DNA of 64,000 bases from Ridgeia piscesae (GCA_025642075.2 JAODUO010001172.1:185643-249642), one strand, 5' to 3'. Positions 20,801-35,800 are shown, numbered from the stretch's first letter. A program made the numbers and translations. Notes: a model not told the origin generated them from the sequence alone.

Positions 20801-23800
20801 GTTTCACAATGATTCACGATTATATCATCTGCCACACAGTTTGGCTTGTTGTTTCAACAACTATAGCAGTTCTGCATGTTCTTGCTAACCAAAAATGTCT
20901 TAATTAAGACCTCTTTTTTATTGTCACACATATTGAGGTTTCATGAGTGACATACATTTTTAAAGGGAAAAAACAGTCAACGGTTTGGTGTTATGCGACT
21001 AAGAGTTTACACAAACTAACCATTTTCATCTACAAAAAAAAATTTCACATCAGTGGTTTACTCAGAAAGTGATCTTAAAGTGGAAAAATCTAGCAAAACC
21101 ACCAACAACATGAACTTGGGTCTATCTTGGTCCATGCAACCAATCAAAACCCAGCTTCTATCTGCGCTTTGGAAAAATAATACGTCACCAAGTCATCTGC
21201 TGGTTCAGCTGTCATAACAAAGGAGAGCCAAGCGGTTCGTTAAACCATGTGGTTTGTTAAAAGTGCCTTACGTCGGTTTACAACGAAATCATGAGAGCAA
21301 TACACCACACAGTTCCTCATACAGTTGAAACAACAGTACAGGGAAAGACAGTATCAGTGAGCCGTCTTTTTTGTTACGCTTTGAATCGACCACAACTGAA
21401 ACAGTGGTCCAGTGGATTAACTGGAATTGACATTCACAGACACAATGTGGATGCCAGATGACCAGGTTGGGTTGACCTAACAATGAAAACAACCAGCAAC
21501 ATCCACCAAACTTCTCGCATATCTTACATATATATATATACATACACTATGTTAAAAACAATTGACTTGCATTCCTAATGAAGAAAATTCACAAAACAAA
21601 CGCGCAGATCAGATCTATGGCACCTTCTTCGGCGGCGCTGCGGTTACGGTATTATAATATAACTTCCTAGTGATAATAGTTAATTATTATTATATTATTT
21701 ATAATCAATTAAACTATTTTATGTGTGAACGCATAAGTTGATAAATATTTGCACGTACAAACGTGCCATCTAACGTTATTTTGTGATTTTATGGTAACTG
21801 CACCGTCGTCAAAGAAGTTGCCATCGAGATCTGCGCATTTGATTTGTGAATTTTCTTCATTACAGGAATGGAAGTGAATTTTTTTATATGTAGTGTATGT
21901 ATACGTGTGTAAGATATGCGAGAAGTTTGGCGGCTGTTGGTGGTCGTGTTCATGGTTAGGTCAGAAAGTAAACAATAGAATAGACAGTTCATGCCGACCA
22001 AGTTGACTCCACTACATCATTCTGTTTCTAAAATGGCGTAGTCGATACACTTTCGACTGCCGTATTGTAAAAAAAATCTGGAAAAACTGCTGACATTAAA
22101 AATATGATTGTTGTTGGTAGTTGTTACTTTTTATTAACTCTATTAGGCCCATACCACCAAAGGGTTGACCTTTAAAGGAAAACTACTCTGGCTGTGAACG
22201 AAATATAATAAGTAGGAATATCTAAATTAAAAATCAAAATGAATGGTTTTATGGGCTGACATCTTTAATGTAGATCACTCAACCAGGACATTTGAAGGAC
22301 AATTTATATAATACTGTCACAACCTCGCCAAATCCAATTCCTATTAAAACTCCCAATTTTGAGAGCTTCCTGCAGTAAACAAAAATTTTTATAATATGAA
22401 ATGATTGAAATCTATGAATGCATTGCTTTGCAACTGTATCAATTGTTGCCATGAAAATAGCTGGGTTATTACGTTACTCACCGGTCAGAGTACTGTCCAA
22501 ACTGGTTTGACATGCCGCACGTGCCTGGCATCCGTGTGCCAAAACTGTCCTGCATCGCCCGGGTACCACAGAACCCATCCGGACCGTTGCCACGGTTACC
22601 GTGATAGAGACTGCCAAACTGTTCACTGGAGCTTCCCGCAGATTGCGGCGCCGCAGCATCTCCGTATGGCCCCGGCTGATTGCCCGACGCCATGCCACTG
22701 TTCATGGTGCCACCACGGTTGGCATAGTTGCTGTATGAACTCGGCATGGCGTTCTGCTGCGACTGGGGCATCCCGCCTGACATGGCTGGCTTGTTTGTCG
22801 GATATTGGCTGCTGACATCGTCAGCAAACGGATCCTGCACGCTGACATTGTCACTGCCGCTGCCTGGCATCATGCCGGCGCGGTCTGGCATCATGCCGGC
22901 ACGGTCTGGCATGCCCTCATTCATCATGGTCCCACAGTGCATCGATGACGTCGGCGCCATGCCACTATTATGAGGTCCCATCGAGTTCATCATGCCAGAG
23001 CTGCCATACATCGTATTACCCATCATGCCGCTGTTCTTTATCGGCGTATCACCCGGCATCATGCTGGCACTGTTCAGCATATTGGCACCTGGCATTGTCG
23101 AATGCCCTGGCATCATAGTGTTGTTATGCATCGGCATGTTCCCCGGCATCATGCCACCTCCACTCATCGAGCTGCCACCTGGCATCATGCCACCCGGCAT
23201 CATGCCACCGTGCATGCCACCATGTATCATCTGGTTCGGCATCATGCCACTGCCGTCGTCATACGGCATGTTGGCGGCATTCATGGGGCCCATGTGGCCC
23301 ATCATCTCAGGATTGCCCATAGACGGTGGTCGCTGCATGTTGGGGAAACCGTTGTACCCATGCCGCCCCATGTCAGGGTGGTACATGTCAGGCTGGGGTG
23401 GGTGTGTTGACGAGGTCGCTGTAACACAACAGACTACTCTCACAATCTATCTCCACAACAAATCACTCTCAGAATCTATCTCACGTCAAACCACTCTCAG
23501 AATCTATCTCACGTCAAACCACTCAGAATCGATCTCATGTCAAACCACTCTCAGAGGATCTATCTCCACACGTTGGAGGCTGCCAGTTTGTGGAGTAGCA
23601 ATCATCACTACAAGTTGTTACAGTAAGGGATGTCTTTCTGTGGATACAGCAGGAGACTGTTTCTTAGGAGCATCTATAAATGACGTCTGCCATGAACTAA
23701 ATTTTAAACGTTTTTTGTGAAGTTATACAAAACATCCCCCAGATTATTGCTACTCCTCATACAATGTTGTGAACAGGAAGAAATAGCTGAGGCAGCAATT

Positions 23801-26800
23801 TTGGCATAGTTTGGGCAAGGTGGCTTAGAAAATCGGCAAGGTGGCCAAGCGTACCTATCACATACGAACGGAAACTGTATAAGCTGTCTAAGACACTTTA
23901 ACATACTCCTCCAAACTTTGACTTGCTAGCATTATTACTTAGAATTATGAAATTTAGAGGAAATCATATAACTTAAACCTTACCCCTACAATTGGAGGAT
24001 GAGCATTTATTTGTAGACAACACTTCTAGAATTGATCCAGAACAACGACAATAATTATACACAAAATCTTATTTGATTTGTGAGATAGATAATGAAAATT
24101 TGTAGAATTGATCCAGAACGACGACAATCATTATTCACAAAATATTGTTAGATTTGTGAGATAGATACTGAAGAAAAACTCTTCTAAAATTGATCTAGAA
24201 CAAGTACAATAATTATACATAAAACCTTGATATATTAATACGATAGGCAATGAAGAATAGTACCTGCTTTATTGGTTTAAAAACACGACTTAATTAAATT
24301 TTACATTTTTGTTGTTGCTTTATTATCCTAAAATAAATAGATCATTACATGTCAAGACAGATCAAACAGTTGGATTCCAGACACTTTTATTCCACAGCAA
24401 GTAACACCACTTACTCCTCTTGTCTGAGACCACTTCTGCCAATACTCAACTAAAAAGCTGCTTTTTAATTGATCAGAAGAATGATAGTACAAATACAAAC
24501 CTGCTGTTGACGAACTGCTGCGTTTGCTGTCTTTCTTTGAGTTGGCATCAATCTGGGCGAGGATTGGGAGTGGATCGACATTGCCTCGGTCGAAGCGGCA
24601 CTCGAAGGCAAACAGATATTTGGCGTAGTTCTTGCGCAGCGTGAACCCAGCGCTGCTGGAACCACCAATGCTGAGGGCACTGCTAACATCTCGCCACTTC
24701 TTGTTCTTTGTCACCTACAAATAGGTGCATATTGTCAACACAAATCACATCTGTCTAGAAGCAAGGGTCTGTGTCATCTGTATTTCTGTCGTGTTTGTGA
24801 GGCGCAGAATTTTTGTGCAAGTTTGTATATTCAGAGGTTTTTCATTTCATCTACGGGGGGGGGTTCTGGCCAACTGCATTAGCATCTGCATGGTAATTTG
24901 CAGTTTGGCATTATACTAAATCTAAAGACGATTTTAACCAGAATGACTTCTTTTTGTCAATATACAATGCTGGAGTAATTGTGTTAGTGGAAACACAAAA
25001 TCCTAGTAACCAAAACAGAAGCTAAAACATCACATAATGTCAACCAAGTTAGTATAGATCAAACACAAAGTGAACAGCAAAGAAAAGATGAATCTTATTA
25101 TATAGACACACAACACACATTTAGCTTGGAGGAATGCAACCTAGCAGCCACCAACAAAAACCTAAAATAAGTTAAAATAAACACAATTCCATTAAATGTA
25201 AAAATCTTACTTTTAAACATTCTAATAAATAAATCAACATGCCATGACAGTTACAGATATGGTTCCTACAATTACACATGTAAATTTATCCAACAGTACC
25301 TATTACCCAAGCAGTAATTCTCCGAACTACTTACACTGATTAATTATTAATTAATTATCCCACCAATTATGCAAAGAAGACTAAGAAACCATTCAATAAA
25401 TGGCCCAGTGCTTGAGAAGTCATAGAAACTGTACTAGGAAACTACGGAGGCAACATAAACATGACCTTTAGTAGCAGGCCAAATCTTAGTAGTAGACGTG
25501 GCCAATAAATCAGGCAACTAGCTGACCAAATATATCCCGTGTGGCCTGTAAAAATAGCACTGCCATTTAACCACGAGGATGGCCTAAGAAAAAGCAATAA
25601 AGCGCAGCGTAAAAAAATCTACGTGGGAAGGCTGCAGCATGTACGGATGCGATGCGCTGGCTCATCACGCTGAAATATGTACTGACTGAACCATTGGCTA
25701 CCACTGTGGCGCCTGGATCAATGTCCAGTCAGTGTTGCTGGTCCTTATGGAACCTTAGAACTGGTGCTTTGTTTGTAGGTAAATAGACTTGACCTGAAGA
25801 CCCCTCCCCCCACTCACTCCCATACATCATCTAATCAATATCTGGTCGGAAATCAGGCCAGTCAGTAAGGGACCATACCAAATGACATCACTGGCTTTGT
25901 GTTGTGGCTGGCCTACTTAACACCTGCTATCACGTTGCAGTCTCAAGACTTGCCCCCCCCCCAGTTGCACATATTTATAAACACCAGGTTATTTATAGCT
26001 GAGGCAGACAGCACTTCTGGAATCTCGCCCAGTCAATGGGAATCTGATGGACTTAAGTAGGCCTGCCCAAGGCCATTAGTGATCACCTCCCACCACCCCA
26101 CACCACAACCCTACAAGATAAACGGTATTATTGTCAGTTCAGCCTATTGATTTTAGAGGGGACAACCTGTCATCTGGGATCGCCCCAGGGTGTCCTGCTC
26201 AGTGGAGACAAGCCAGTTTTTTACAATGACACTGTCAGTTGGTGTCAAATACAGTAACTATGTTCCAGTAACTATCTTCCGGTGTGGTTTACGCCACCTC
26301 AGATCGTCTGTGACAATTCATGCGTCTGTTACCCCAACCCAAAACCACAGGTATGGCAATTTAGTCGTCATACACCTGAGTTACAGTTTACAACACACTG
26401 AATAGTTGTAATCAAAATTAAACAATGCAACTGCAGCAAACTACGAAGAAACCTTGTGTAAGGAACACAGGTTTGAACAAAGTCCATAGGCACCGTACCC
26501 TAGCTACGTAAACAAGAACAGAACAAACAGGTACATTTTGACACAGCATGTCATACAACCTTTATGACTGATCAAAACATTGTACACTTTACTCCCTCGC
26601 AGACCTATTCAATTGAACACCATCAGCATCTACTCAGGGAAGCTTTTAGCTATGCAGCAAACTAATGCACAAAGACTACTTGCATAACAAATTGTCACCA
26701 CTGTCCGCAGCCAGGTATTCACACAACTGAGTGAACTAGTGCAATGTAGACTGAACCAATTTGCCTAAAGGCTCAACGCAGCATCACTGGATTCAAACCG

Positions 26801-29800
26801 TACAACAGATTGTTTGACAAAGTGCCTATGGCATCCACTGACTGTCACCTCTATGGTCTGTAATTATGACAGTTTTGTAGGACTAATCCGCACACACAGA
26901 TCCATACAATCCCTACAACTCCAACAGCAAGGGACAGTTCAGTTACTTACCCAGAGAACCACACCCCAGAGCATTTCTACACTGAACTGGTATAACTTAC
27001 AAAACGCTGTTATACTACAAATAACAATTGTCACAAAATGAATGCTACAGGCTAATGTTGCGGGGAAGTTCACAGAGCAGGGGTCAAGGGGTCAAGACAC
27101 ACAGGAACACAACACTGACATTTTGTGCTGGCTACAAAGTATAAAAGGTTAAGGATTATTAAAAAACATTTAAAGAGCAAAATTGGGCTTATGCACTGCA
27201 CTCATAGAAACGTTAGTAAAATGGTTTCCTACCTCGACCAGGCCTCCGCGCTCCTTCACGAGGAAGTACAGACGGTAGAGATCAATCTGGGTCTTGCTGA
27301 TGGTGGGCACAGCAGTGATCGGCGTGTTTCGCTCCTCGTGGAAGGCGAAGAGTCTCTCCAGGAAGTGTCGTCTGTCTGGCTCCTCACCGAACTCACAGAT
27401 CTTGTTGAGAACCTCGTTCTGACACGGCTTCTGCTGCAGGCAACAATGTAGTGCCGTCAGTTATACACAGCGGAGTTCAAAGGTGGTTCAGTTATTAGCT
27501 AGTTAGTCAGTCAGGTCCATATACATTTTAACACATTAAATGCCATGACTCTCCATGACCTGACAATATCAGTTTCCACTACCATTTTACACACAATACT
27601 TCGCATTTATCATGAAAGCAGATTGCTACATTGAGCACAACTAATTACTATACATATATTTATAATATTATAAATGAACAATCAAATATGTCAGCAAATA
27701 CCACCAAGATGTAAAACATTCAATAGAATTTAGAATTTTGTTCCAGTGATACGTTTTCCCCTGATTTCTCAGAATCGTAATTATCAAATTTAATGAATTT
27801 ACTGACTGCCAATTTAGGTTTAGTTACTTTATTCAGGTCGGAACAATTGTTCACAATTTGAAAGATCTGCCCACAACATGTTCAACTGGTAAAGAAAACA
27901 TCCAGTTTCAGAACTAAACTGATTGGCAACAATAATGCTGAGGTGAGCAGAGTTAACCGCAATACCCTTTGCTGTTTAACTTTCCCACGTTCTAGACAGC
28001 AGACTTCCCATTATAAATTACTGTTCTGCCAATTCTGGGCAGAGGAGCTGGCACCCCCCCTTTAATGTAATGTTTAGAATAAAAGAATAAAATATATATG
28101 CTGAAGGCATACTGCCTGGCAAATTGTGTTAGCTAATTTATTAAGCAGCTAACAATGTTCATAATATGAAAGTTTCCAGTTAATAAAATGCATCATTGCT
28201 GCAATAAAGTGGACAGCAGAAGTGATGCAGTCTGTTTTTGTATCAGGACACTGGGAATGTGGTGTTCAGTGATCACCGCGTCTCGGGGCTGTAATAATTT
28301 GATGGGATCAGGAAAGAAGAACGACGTGAGATGGGTGATTTAAGTTTATGTTTCCTTTGACCCAGTTGACTTGTGTTTAAAAATAACTAGTGATAGAAAC
28401 AACGCTATAAAGTTTCTCGAATGATTAAATTGCAAAATGGGTTCAACATAAGAATGAGTCAGAAATAGCAAACAGCGCTTTTACTTCTGTGGGTAAAATG
28501 AAAGAGGTGAGGTGTCACATGCAAAGGGGCTCAACTGGTCCACCTCTGAACTTACTGGTGTGCCTGTCAGGCTGGGCGAGTGTCAATAGTTAGGGGGCTG
28601 CACTTACCAGTGTGCCTGACCAGCTAGGGGGAGAAGTGTCAACAGTTAGGGGGCTGAACTTTCCAGTGTGCCTGACCAGCTAGGGGGAGAAGTGTCAACA
28701 GTTAGGGGGCTGAACTTACCGGTGTGCCTGACCAGCTAGGGGGAGAAGTGTCAACAGTTAGGGGGCTGAACTTTCCAGTGTGCCTGACCAGCTAGGGGGA
28801 GAAGTGTCAACAGTTAGGGGGCTGAACTTACCGGTGTGCCTGACCAGCTAGGGGGAGAAGTGTCAACAGTTAGGGGGCTGAACTTTCCAGTGTGCCTGAC
28901 CAGCTAGGGGGAGAAGTGTCAACAGTTAGGGGGCTGAACTTACCGATGCACCTGACCACCTAGGGGGAGAAGTGTCAACAGTTAGGGGGCTGAACTTACC
29001 GGTGTGCCTGGCCAGCTGGGACTGCTGACATTCTCCAAGTCGTCGTGTAGAGACATGAGACTGGGTGAGGGCGCCACCGGTGTGGCTGGATGAGAAAGGT
29101 TGTCCTGCAATGAGACATCACCAGCTGTAGAGATGGGGTCATCAACAGATGTCACATCTATTATTTTACACAAAACAAATCTGGTCAAATTCTCCAACTA
29201 CTCGAGTTGAATCACGATGGCTTTTAAAGAGACAACAATTATAACAAAAACACATTGAGGGAAAATAGAGCCAGCCTTACAACCTAAGCTATGTGTATTG
29301 GTAGATAGCACATTCTTAACCACACCCATTTACAAAGCCAGTCCCTGCAATGGTTTCTGGGTTATGATCGATTGTGGTGTTGTAGTTCTTAGTAACTTTG
29401 CTCTGTGTCTCATGGAAGTGACACAACATTTTGGTATCTTCTACCGTGGTGTTTACGCCAGGTGAAGTTAAATGTTGTACTCTGGGAATTAGTTTATTGA
29501 TTCCGAGAAGCCATGTGCCAACATTAAACCAAATTCAATATCCCAACAAAACGACTCTTGTCAATCACTGAAGTAGTGATTGACGGCATGAAACCTATTA
29601 ACAATTCCAATTCCAGATTGGGCAGTTCCATTCATCCCATGTTGCCTGTTTCTTCTGAACTATGAACTGTTGATCTCGTCTACTAGATGCCAGGGGAAAT
29701 AAAAGATGCCAGGTGTAACCTGTAGTGTGCTCTTTAGCTAATGAGGAAGAAAGAAGGAAGACTTCCAAACCTCCGCTCAACAATATTTGTGGCCATCAAA

Positions 29801-32800
29801 GTGATGACTTAAGCCTAAGACAACAGAAACCATTGCAACTCACCAGTCTACTTCTGCTGGGCTTCTCGTTTGAATCCTCCGACCCACTGGCAATGCAATT
29901 CTGCTGCTGCTGCTGCTGCATCTGCTGCATTTGCTGGTGCTGCATTTGCTGCTGCTGCATTTGCTGTTGCTGCTGCTGCTGCTGCTGCTGCATCTGCTGT
30001 TGCTGCTGCTGCATCTGCTGTTGTTGCTGAGGCTCTGGCTTAGAGTCCTGCTGGAGAACCTCAGCAAGGTGAGGTGAGGACTGGACCGTGGAACAAGGGG
30101 CGGATGTCGTCACCACAACCTCACCAGCCGGCTTACTCTCCACAGTTGTGTTCATTATGGGTGACGACAGACTTTGTGTCACTGTCGTAGACGTGTCACC
30201 TATGGACAGAAACACAGATGTTGGGTCTGAGATGCTGGGAATGGTCCTATTGTCAGCTAAGCTTGTCGGAGTACCTGTTATGTACAAACATATGAAGGAT
30301 TCTTGGAAAAATATGAACAGCCACGGCAAATTAATTTTGTGTAAATTATGTAAATTAAAACTTGCTATTAGTTAGTGATGTTGAGTTTTTATTTTAAGAA
30401 ACTGCTTCAAATTTCCCATTACCTATTTTCTACCTTCTTGCTGCTAAACAAGTCCCTCTTGTCAGATTTTCAGTACATTTTTGCTACTAAACAAGTCCCT
30501 ACTGCCAGGTAATTCCAGGCTAGGCAGCGCCTTTACATGCTTTCAAGGCATTCAATTTGGCCACGCAAGCAGCACGCATTTCGCGAATCCAGGCATTGGA
30601 AAAATCATGTCAATAAGACATCCAGGTATCTGAGGATGTTTTTCACTAGTCCTGCCTACAGCAGCGATAAACAACCATGTTTTACGCACATCAAATTGTG
30701 TGACTTCGCATCATGGGCAGGATCGCGTTTTACCGTTGTCATAAATGCTCATGTTCAATTAAATTGGTCTTTGTGTTCGACCACATACGCGCTGCCAAAA
30801 AACGCAACAACAATTCCAGGAAATGTGTCCTTCAAGTTTCTAAAAGAATCCCAGGCACGAAACACAAGTTGACTGCATCAGCTGTATGACTTTCATTTGA
30901 TTTAATAACAGATAAAAGTAATTCCTTCCAATAAATATTTAATAAATAAGTACAATTTCATTTCTAACAGAAGATTAAAATGCACATGATGCATCTACTT
31001 TTTAACTGTTCTTATTACATTTTCCCTCCTTGTGAACTGTCTCTGTTTACAGCCTAGAACTACGCTGAATTATAGTGCCCCATAAAATAATAATAAACCA
31101 GACATAAATATGTCATGTACCCGCTAATCAGAACACAGCAGTTCCTTGCTGGGACCTAAACATAAAATTTAATTACGTGGTAATTTCGCTTGGCATTGTC
31201 ACGGTTCAATATTTCACAGGTAATACCTGTAGAAGACGTATAACGGTCTTCCTGGTCTGACTTTTCCTAGATCAATAAAAACAGGCTTCAGTGCAAAACA
31301 CTCAGCTTCTTGGAATGGTGTAACATTAACACCTGTGGACCATGAATGACAATCAGGTTGTGCACTGAAGTGCTCCGAATACACACACAAAATGCTTGTG
31401 CAACAACTGCATTGTAATCATGTAATCTGACCCATGATCCAACGGGAATAGTTGCAGACTGATCATCAATGACATACCGAGAAAATCACCTGGCAAACAT
31501 CAGGCTCCTCTGAACAAAGCCAATTCAAAGGCTACACCTTGTTTATCAAGTGGTTAAAATCCTTCAGTTCTGAAGACTGCCTTAGCGAACACACCTTGTG
31601 GCGTAAACGATAGTTATCTTCAATACTATAACAAACAAGCTACATTTCCTCTAGTGGCAATTGATAAATTACACAACCTCACAAACCTAGAGCAAAATAA
31701 ACAGAACTTTTTTGAGAAGTATGCTACCAATTAAAATTTAATCGTGCAAACACATCAAATCAGTAGTAACATAAACATACTTGTACAATCTTATTCTATC
31801 TGTGTGAAAGTCGCTGTAAATATTTAATAACATATATTTCACCCCAGCCAGAACTGAAGGTCAAGGTTCATATTCTATCAGTTCCCCTAAACTTGCATAT
31901 TCACCCAACACCTTTCATAACAATGCCGTAATCTATGCATCTCGGAAATTTGAACAGGTTTTTTATCTGGATACTCGGAGCTATACAAATCAAATGTATT
32001 CATTTAGTATGTATTAATTATTAATGATTGTTACACACAAATGGCTAAACAGGTACGTACTTCAAACACTAGTAAAAACATCAAGGTGAAACAAATCAAT
32101 CACACTTACCACTGCTAGTGTTGGCCATGGAAACTTCGACTTCAGATCTCGAAGGCATCCCATTCAGTGTCATCATTCCCGCTGGTCGATTCTCAGACAT
32201 GCCACCAGACGGCGCTTCACTGCCACTGAAATGACTCGACATGGGCACAGTGGCTGGTGGACCCATGGCATTCATCGCTGCTGCTGACGACAACGAAGTG
32301 TTCACTCCAAGCGGTCCACCAGGTGGCAGTGCTGTGCTCGTCGTCACCATCGTCTGTGGAGGTACGCTGTTCATCTCGATACTGTTCATGCCCTTTGACC
32401 CCATCACGTGGCTGTTCGCCGCCACCATGAGACCGCCCGACATGCCATGGGTATTGGTCATCTCACTGTTGACCATCGGCGCTTGACCACTCCCGCCCAT
32501 GGGCCCATTCATCCCGGGGCTTGTATTAGCAGGCATCCCATCACTGGCAGAAGAGAGACGGGACTCGGAGTGCATCTGGGAATACCCTGCCTGGTTCGGG
32601 AACTGTTCGTACATCGCCTTTCCTGGCCGCGGCGTATTCCCGCTACCAAACGGCGACCCCTGACCTCCGAGCTGATTGGCCGCCGCCGCCATCGCCGCCT
32701 GGGCAGCTGCAAGAGCACCCTTTGGTGTGCTGGCTGGTAGCGGCCCCTGCTGGCGAGCGGGGATACCAGCCATGTTACTCGGGTCATCACTGGTGTTCAT

Positions 32801-35800
32801 GTCTGGAAGGTTGGCTGGCGAATGCATGGGAGGGACAGGGGTGCCCATTGCCCCTCCGTACGCTCCTGCATGTTGCCCCTGTTGCTGCTGCGGGTACTGG
32901 GCGTGGTAGTTTGAGTTCGGGCCGGCACGATTCATCTGAATGTTCGGGCCGGCACCACCATATGGCATATGATTGTTACCCATCGCCTGATTGGGGTAGG
33001 GGGCATTCTGCGGCCCACCAGTGTACCCTGGCATCCCGGGGCCAGCAGCCCGGTTGTACCCTCCTACAAACAAGACACGTGTCAGTTAGATAACATTCAG
33101 GTACACAGCACACAGACTATGGGCAAGTAATAATTCTAGGAAAACCTTGCACAAATCATGTGGAATTTACTGGTCAATTACACAAAACAAGTCATCACCA
33201 GTTCAAGTCACACGAAACTGCATCTGCAGAACTGCATTTGCAAAAATGCCAAATTAAAAATTTCCAATCTAAAACGGAATTAATTAGAATCTGATAATTC
33301 AACTAGCCAAATGTTGGTGATCAAATTTTAAAATGACAAATATGAACATCTGCACTCGGAATCATAATTCTATATATGAAGCTAGGCAAGAAATGTGCAG
33401 GATTCTAGTATGATTACTTTCATAGGGATTGGGAAAAATGGAGACAAAAACAGCACAGACTGAGAGCATATTGTAAACAGAGTCTTCCTGGTAAACAGAC
33501 AAGTGTTCCCAGGCGCTGGTGGTATGTCTTGGCATACCGGACCGTTTCCTAAACAGCTTATCTTGCAATCAGTACAAGAGTCGGCCTGTGTAAAAAAAAG
33601 CCGACAGTGTATAAAACACATCAGTCGAGAGTTGAGCCGTCAATGAAGTCTCCTAATGCGTACAGTGTGCGTACGTTTACGTTACCAGCCACAGCTGCTC
33701 TGACCTCATTCAACGCACTGATCTGTTGTGACATTTACACCGAAATACAACACGCCCTAATTACACACCATTAAACCATTGTCTGGGAAGTGGGGAGTTG
33801 ATTTCTCTGCGTGACATTCTGTAGTTTCATAAATCAATGAGGCGGCCACTATTCGATTAATACACCGTGGCAGTCGCATGGACACATGCGACAGTCCTTT
33901 GCGTCATCCATTACTTTATTAACCATACACAGAGTCCAATTTTTATATCACACGTGCTAGCAAAAAACGTCACCAAAACCATGAGAGATTATACCTGGGG
34001 CAACAACAGTACTAATACTGATTACTACACGTGTCAAAATTGTCATAACAAAGCTACTATGTGATGCATAATGAATGAAGACGTAAAAGGTGTGTTTCCA
34101 AGTGGAAATGATTTATGACAGTCATTGTAGTCTGGACTATACGATCAGTTTTACTGGGTTTTTTATTTGACAAAATTTCTTATTTTTATAATGACATACT
34201 CAGGAAAACTAGATCTCCATCAGAGGAAATACATTTAAATTTGTCACAACACCCAAGCTTATACAATTACAAAATAGTGTACTAAGCATATCATAAACAG
34301 TGCTATATAAGGAGCCCGGTGGGTCACATCGCTGTTTTTCGAAGCCACCTCACCCAAAATATGCCGAAATTGCCACCTCATCGCTATTTCCTGCCCTAAA
34401 CATTTTTACATATGCCTTCTAGTTATGCATTTATTCCCCTCTATATAACAGGGAATAGGTTAAAACACACTTTAGAATGTACCATTTCAAAGCTAGTTAA
34501 AAAATCATTCTGGGGGCCATGCCTACAGACCAACATAGCATCGAATCATGTCTTCGGTGCACGCTTAACCCATCCTACCATTGGGTAGGATGGGCTACTC
34601 ACCCATTGTTATACACAGGGGAAACACTGCAGGGCATTCTTATTTTGTCAAACACAACAGCCTACCTTGAGCCTGGTTGGGGTACATGCCATACTGGGAC
34701 ATCTGGGGGTTCATATTTCCACCCATCATATTTGAATGGGGTGGCATCTTATTCCCAGCTCCTGAGTAGCCCATCTGTCCCGCCGTTGAGCACCCCATTG
34801 GAGGGGGCATCATCTGCTGCTGGGGGTATCCTAAACACACAAACATACCCTCTTAGAAATGGAGAAAACTCACCAATCCCAGGACACCAATTTCAACGTT
34901 TCACAGGAGCATCCCAGTTTTATATTTATTTATTTGTATTTTATATTACTGAAGTATGTCTACAGAGGGAATAGTGGCTTCATAGTAATATTTCAAATTC
35001 ACTCCTCACTAAAAAATCTTAGCATATTTTTCACATTCATCATTGTAGTAATTTGTAAATGTGATAGCATTCAACCTGAATATTACTAAGATTGTAGAAA
35101 ACTTCCCACCATTGCATGTGTAAAACTGACATATCAGATTTACACAACATCAAGGTGCTGGCGTAATGATGTACATGATGCACACGTACGTAAACAAACA
35201 AAAAAGACCTGCCTAAAATTACCATCAACAAAACTGAAAGCAGAAAATTCACAACATGGTTTAGATCATCCATGTTACCCAGCCCTAAATAGCTTTAGGG
35301 ATATACAAATAGTTTACAACTGGCCCAGTAGGGTGCGCCACTGATACCGACACTTGCTGAGACTAGCCACTGGCTCTAAGCAAGCACCAAACCTTCCTAC
35401 ATTATCATTGCTGTATGGTAGCGTACTGCTATTGTATCACTGCAACACGTTTTCACAACACGAAAGAATTGTGAGTGAGGCCGACCGTTCCATTCCTCAA
35501 TTTCAGTTTCTTCCTCTTAGAATAATGTTATCACAAATATAGTTTTACTGGGTTCGTATACTTTTGAAGATGGAAATTCAAATATTCAAGACTTTTCAAG
35601 GCATTTTGAACAAGACATTCAAAGACTAATTTTAACGACAGATGTCATTTTAAGCACAATATTTCACATAAAAAGACACACAACTTCAGTGACTTCACAT
35701 CATTAGTGTGACCACTTTTAAAGTGCACACAAGTTGTTCTCATACACTGGCTTATCCCGCCAACTGCTCTACTACAGCTATTACTTGTCACGACAGTTGA

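Noticed and set aside
22970..23720. + strand ORFs of 146 and 242 codons
   Set aside because: They are mirror images of the Met-rich ARID1 exon (His/Met and Pro/Gly repeats).
32408..33093. + strand ORFs opposite the large ARID1 exon
   Set aside because: Antisense shadows; no family resemblance.
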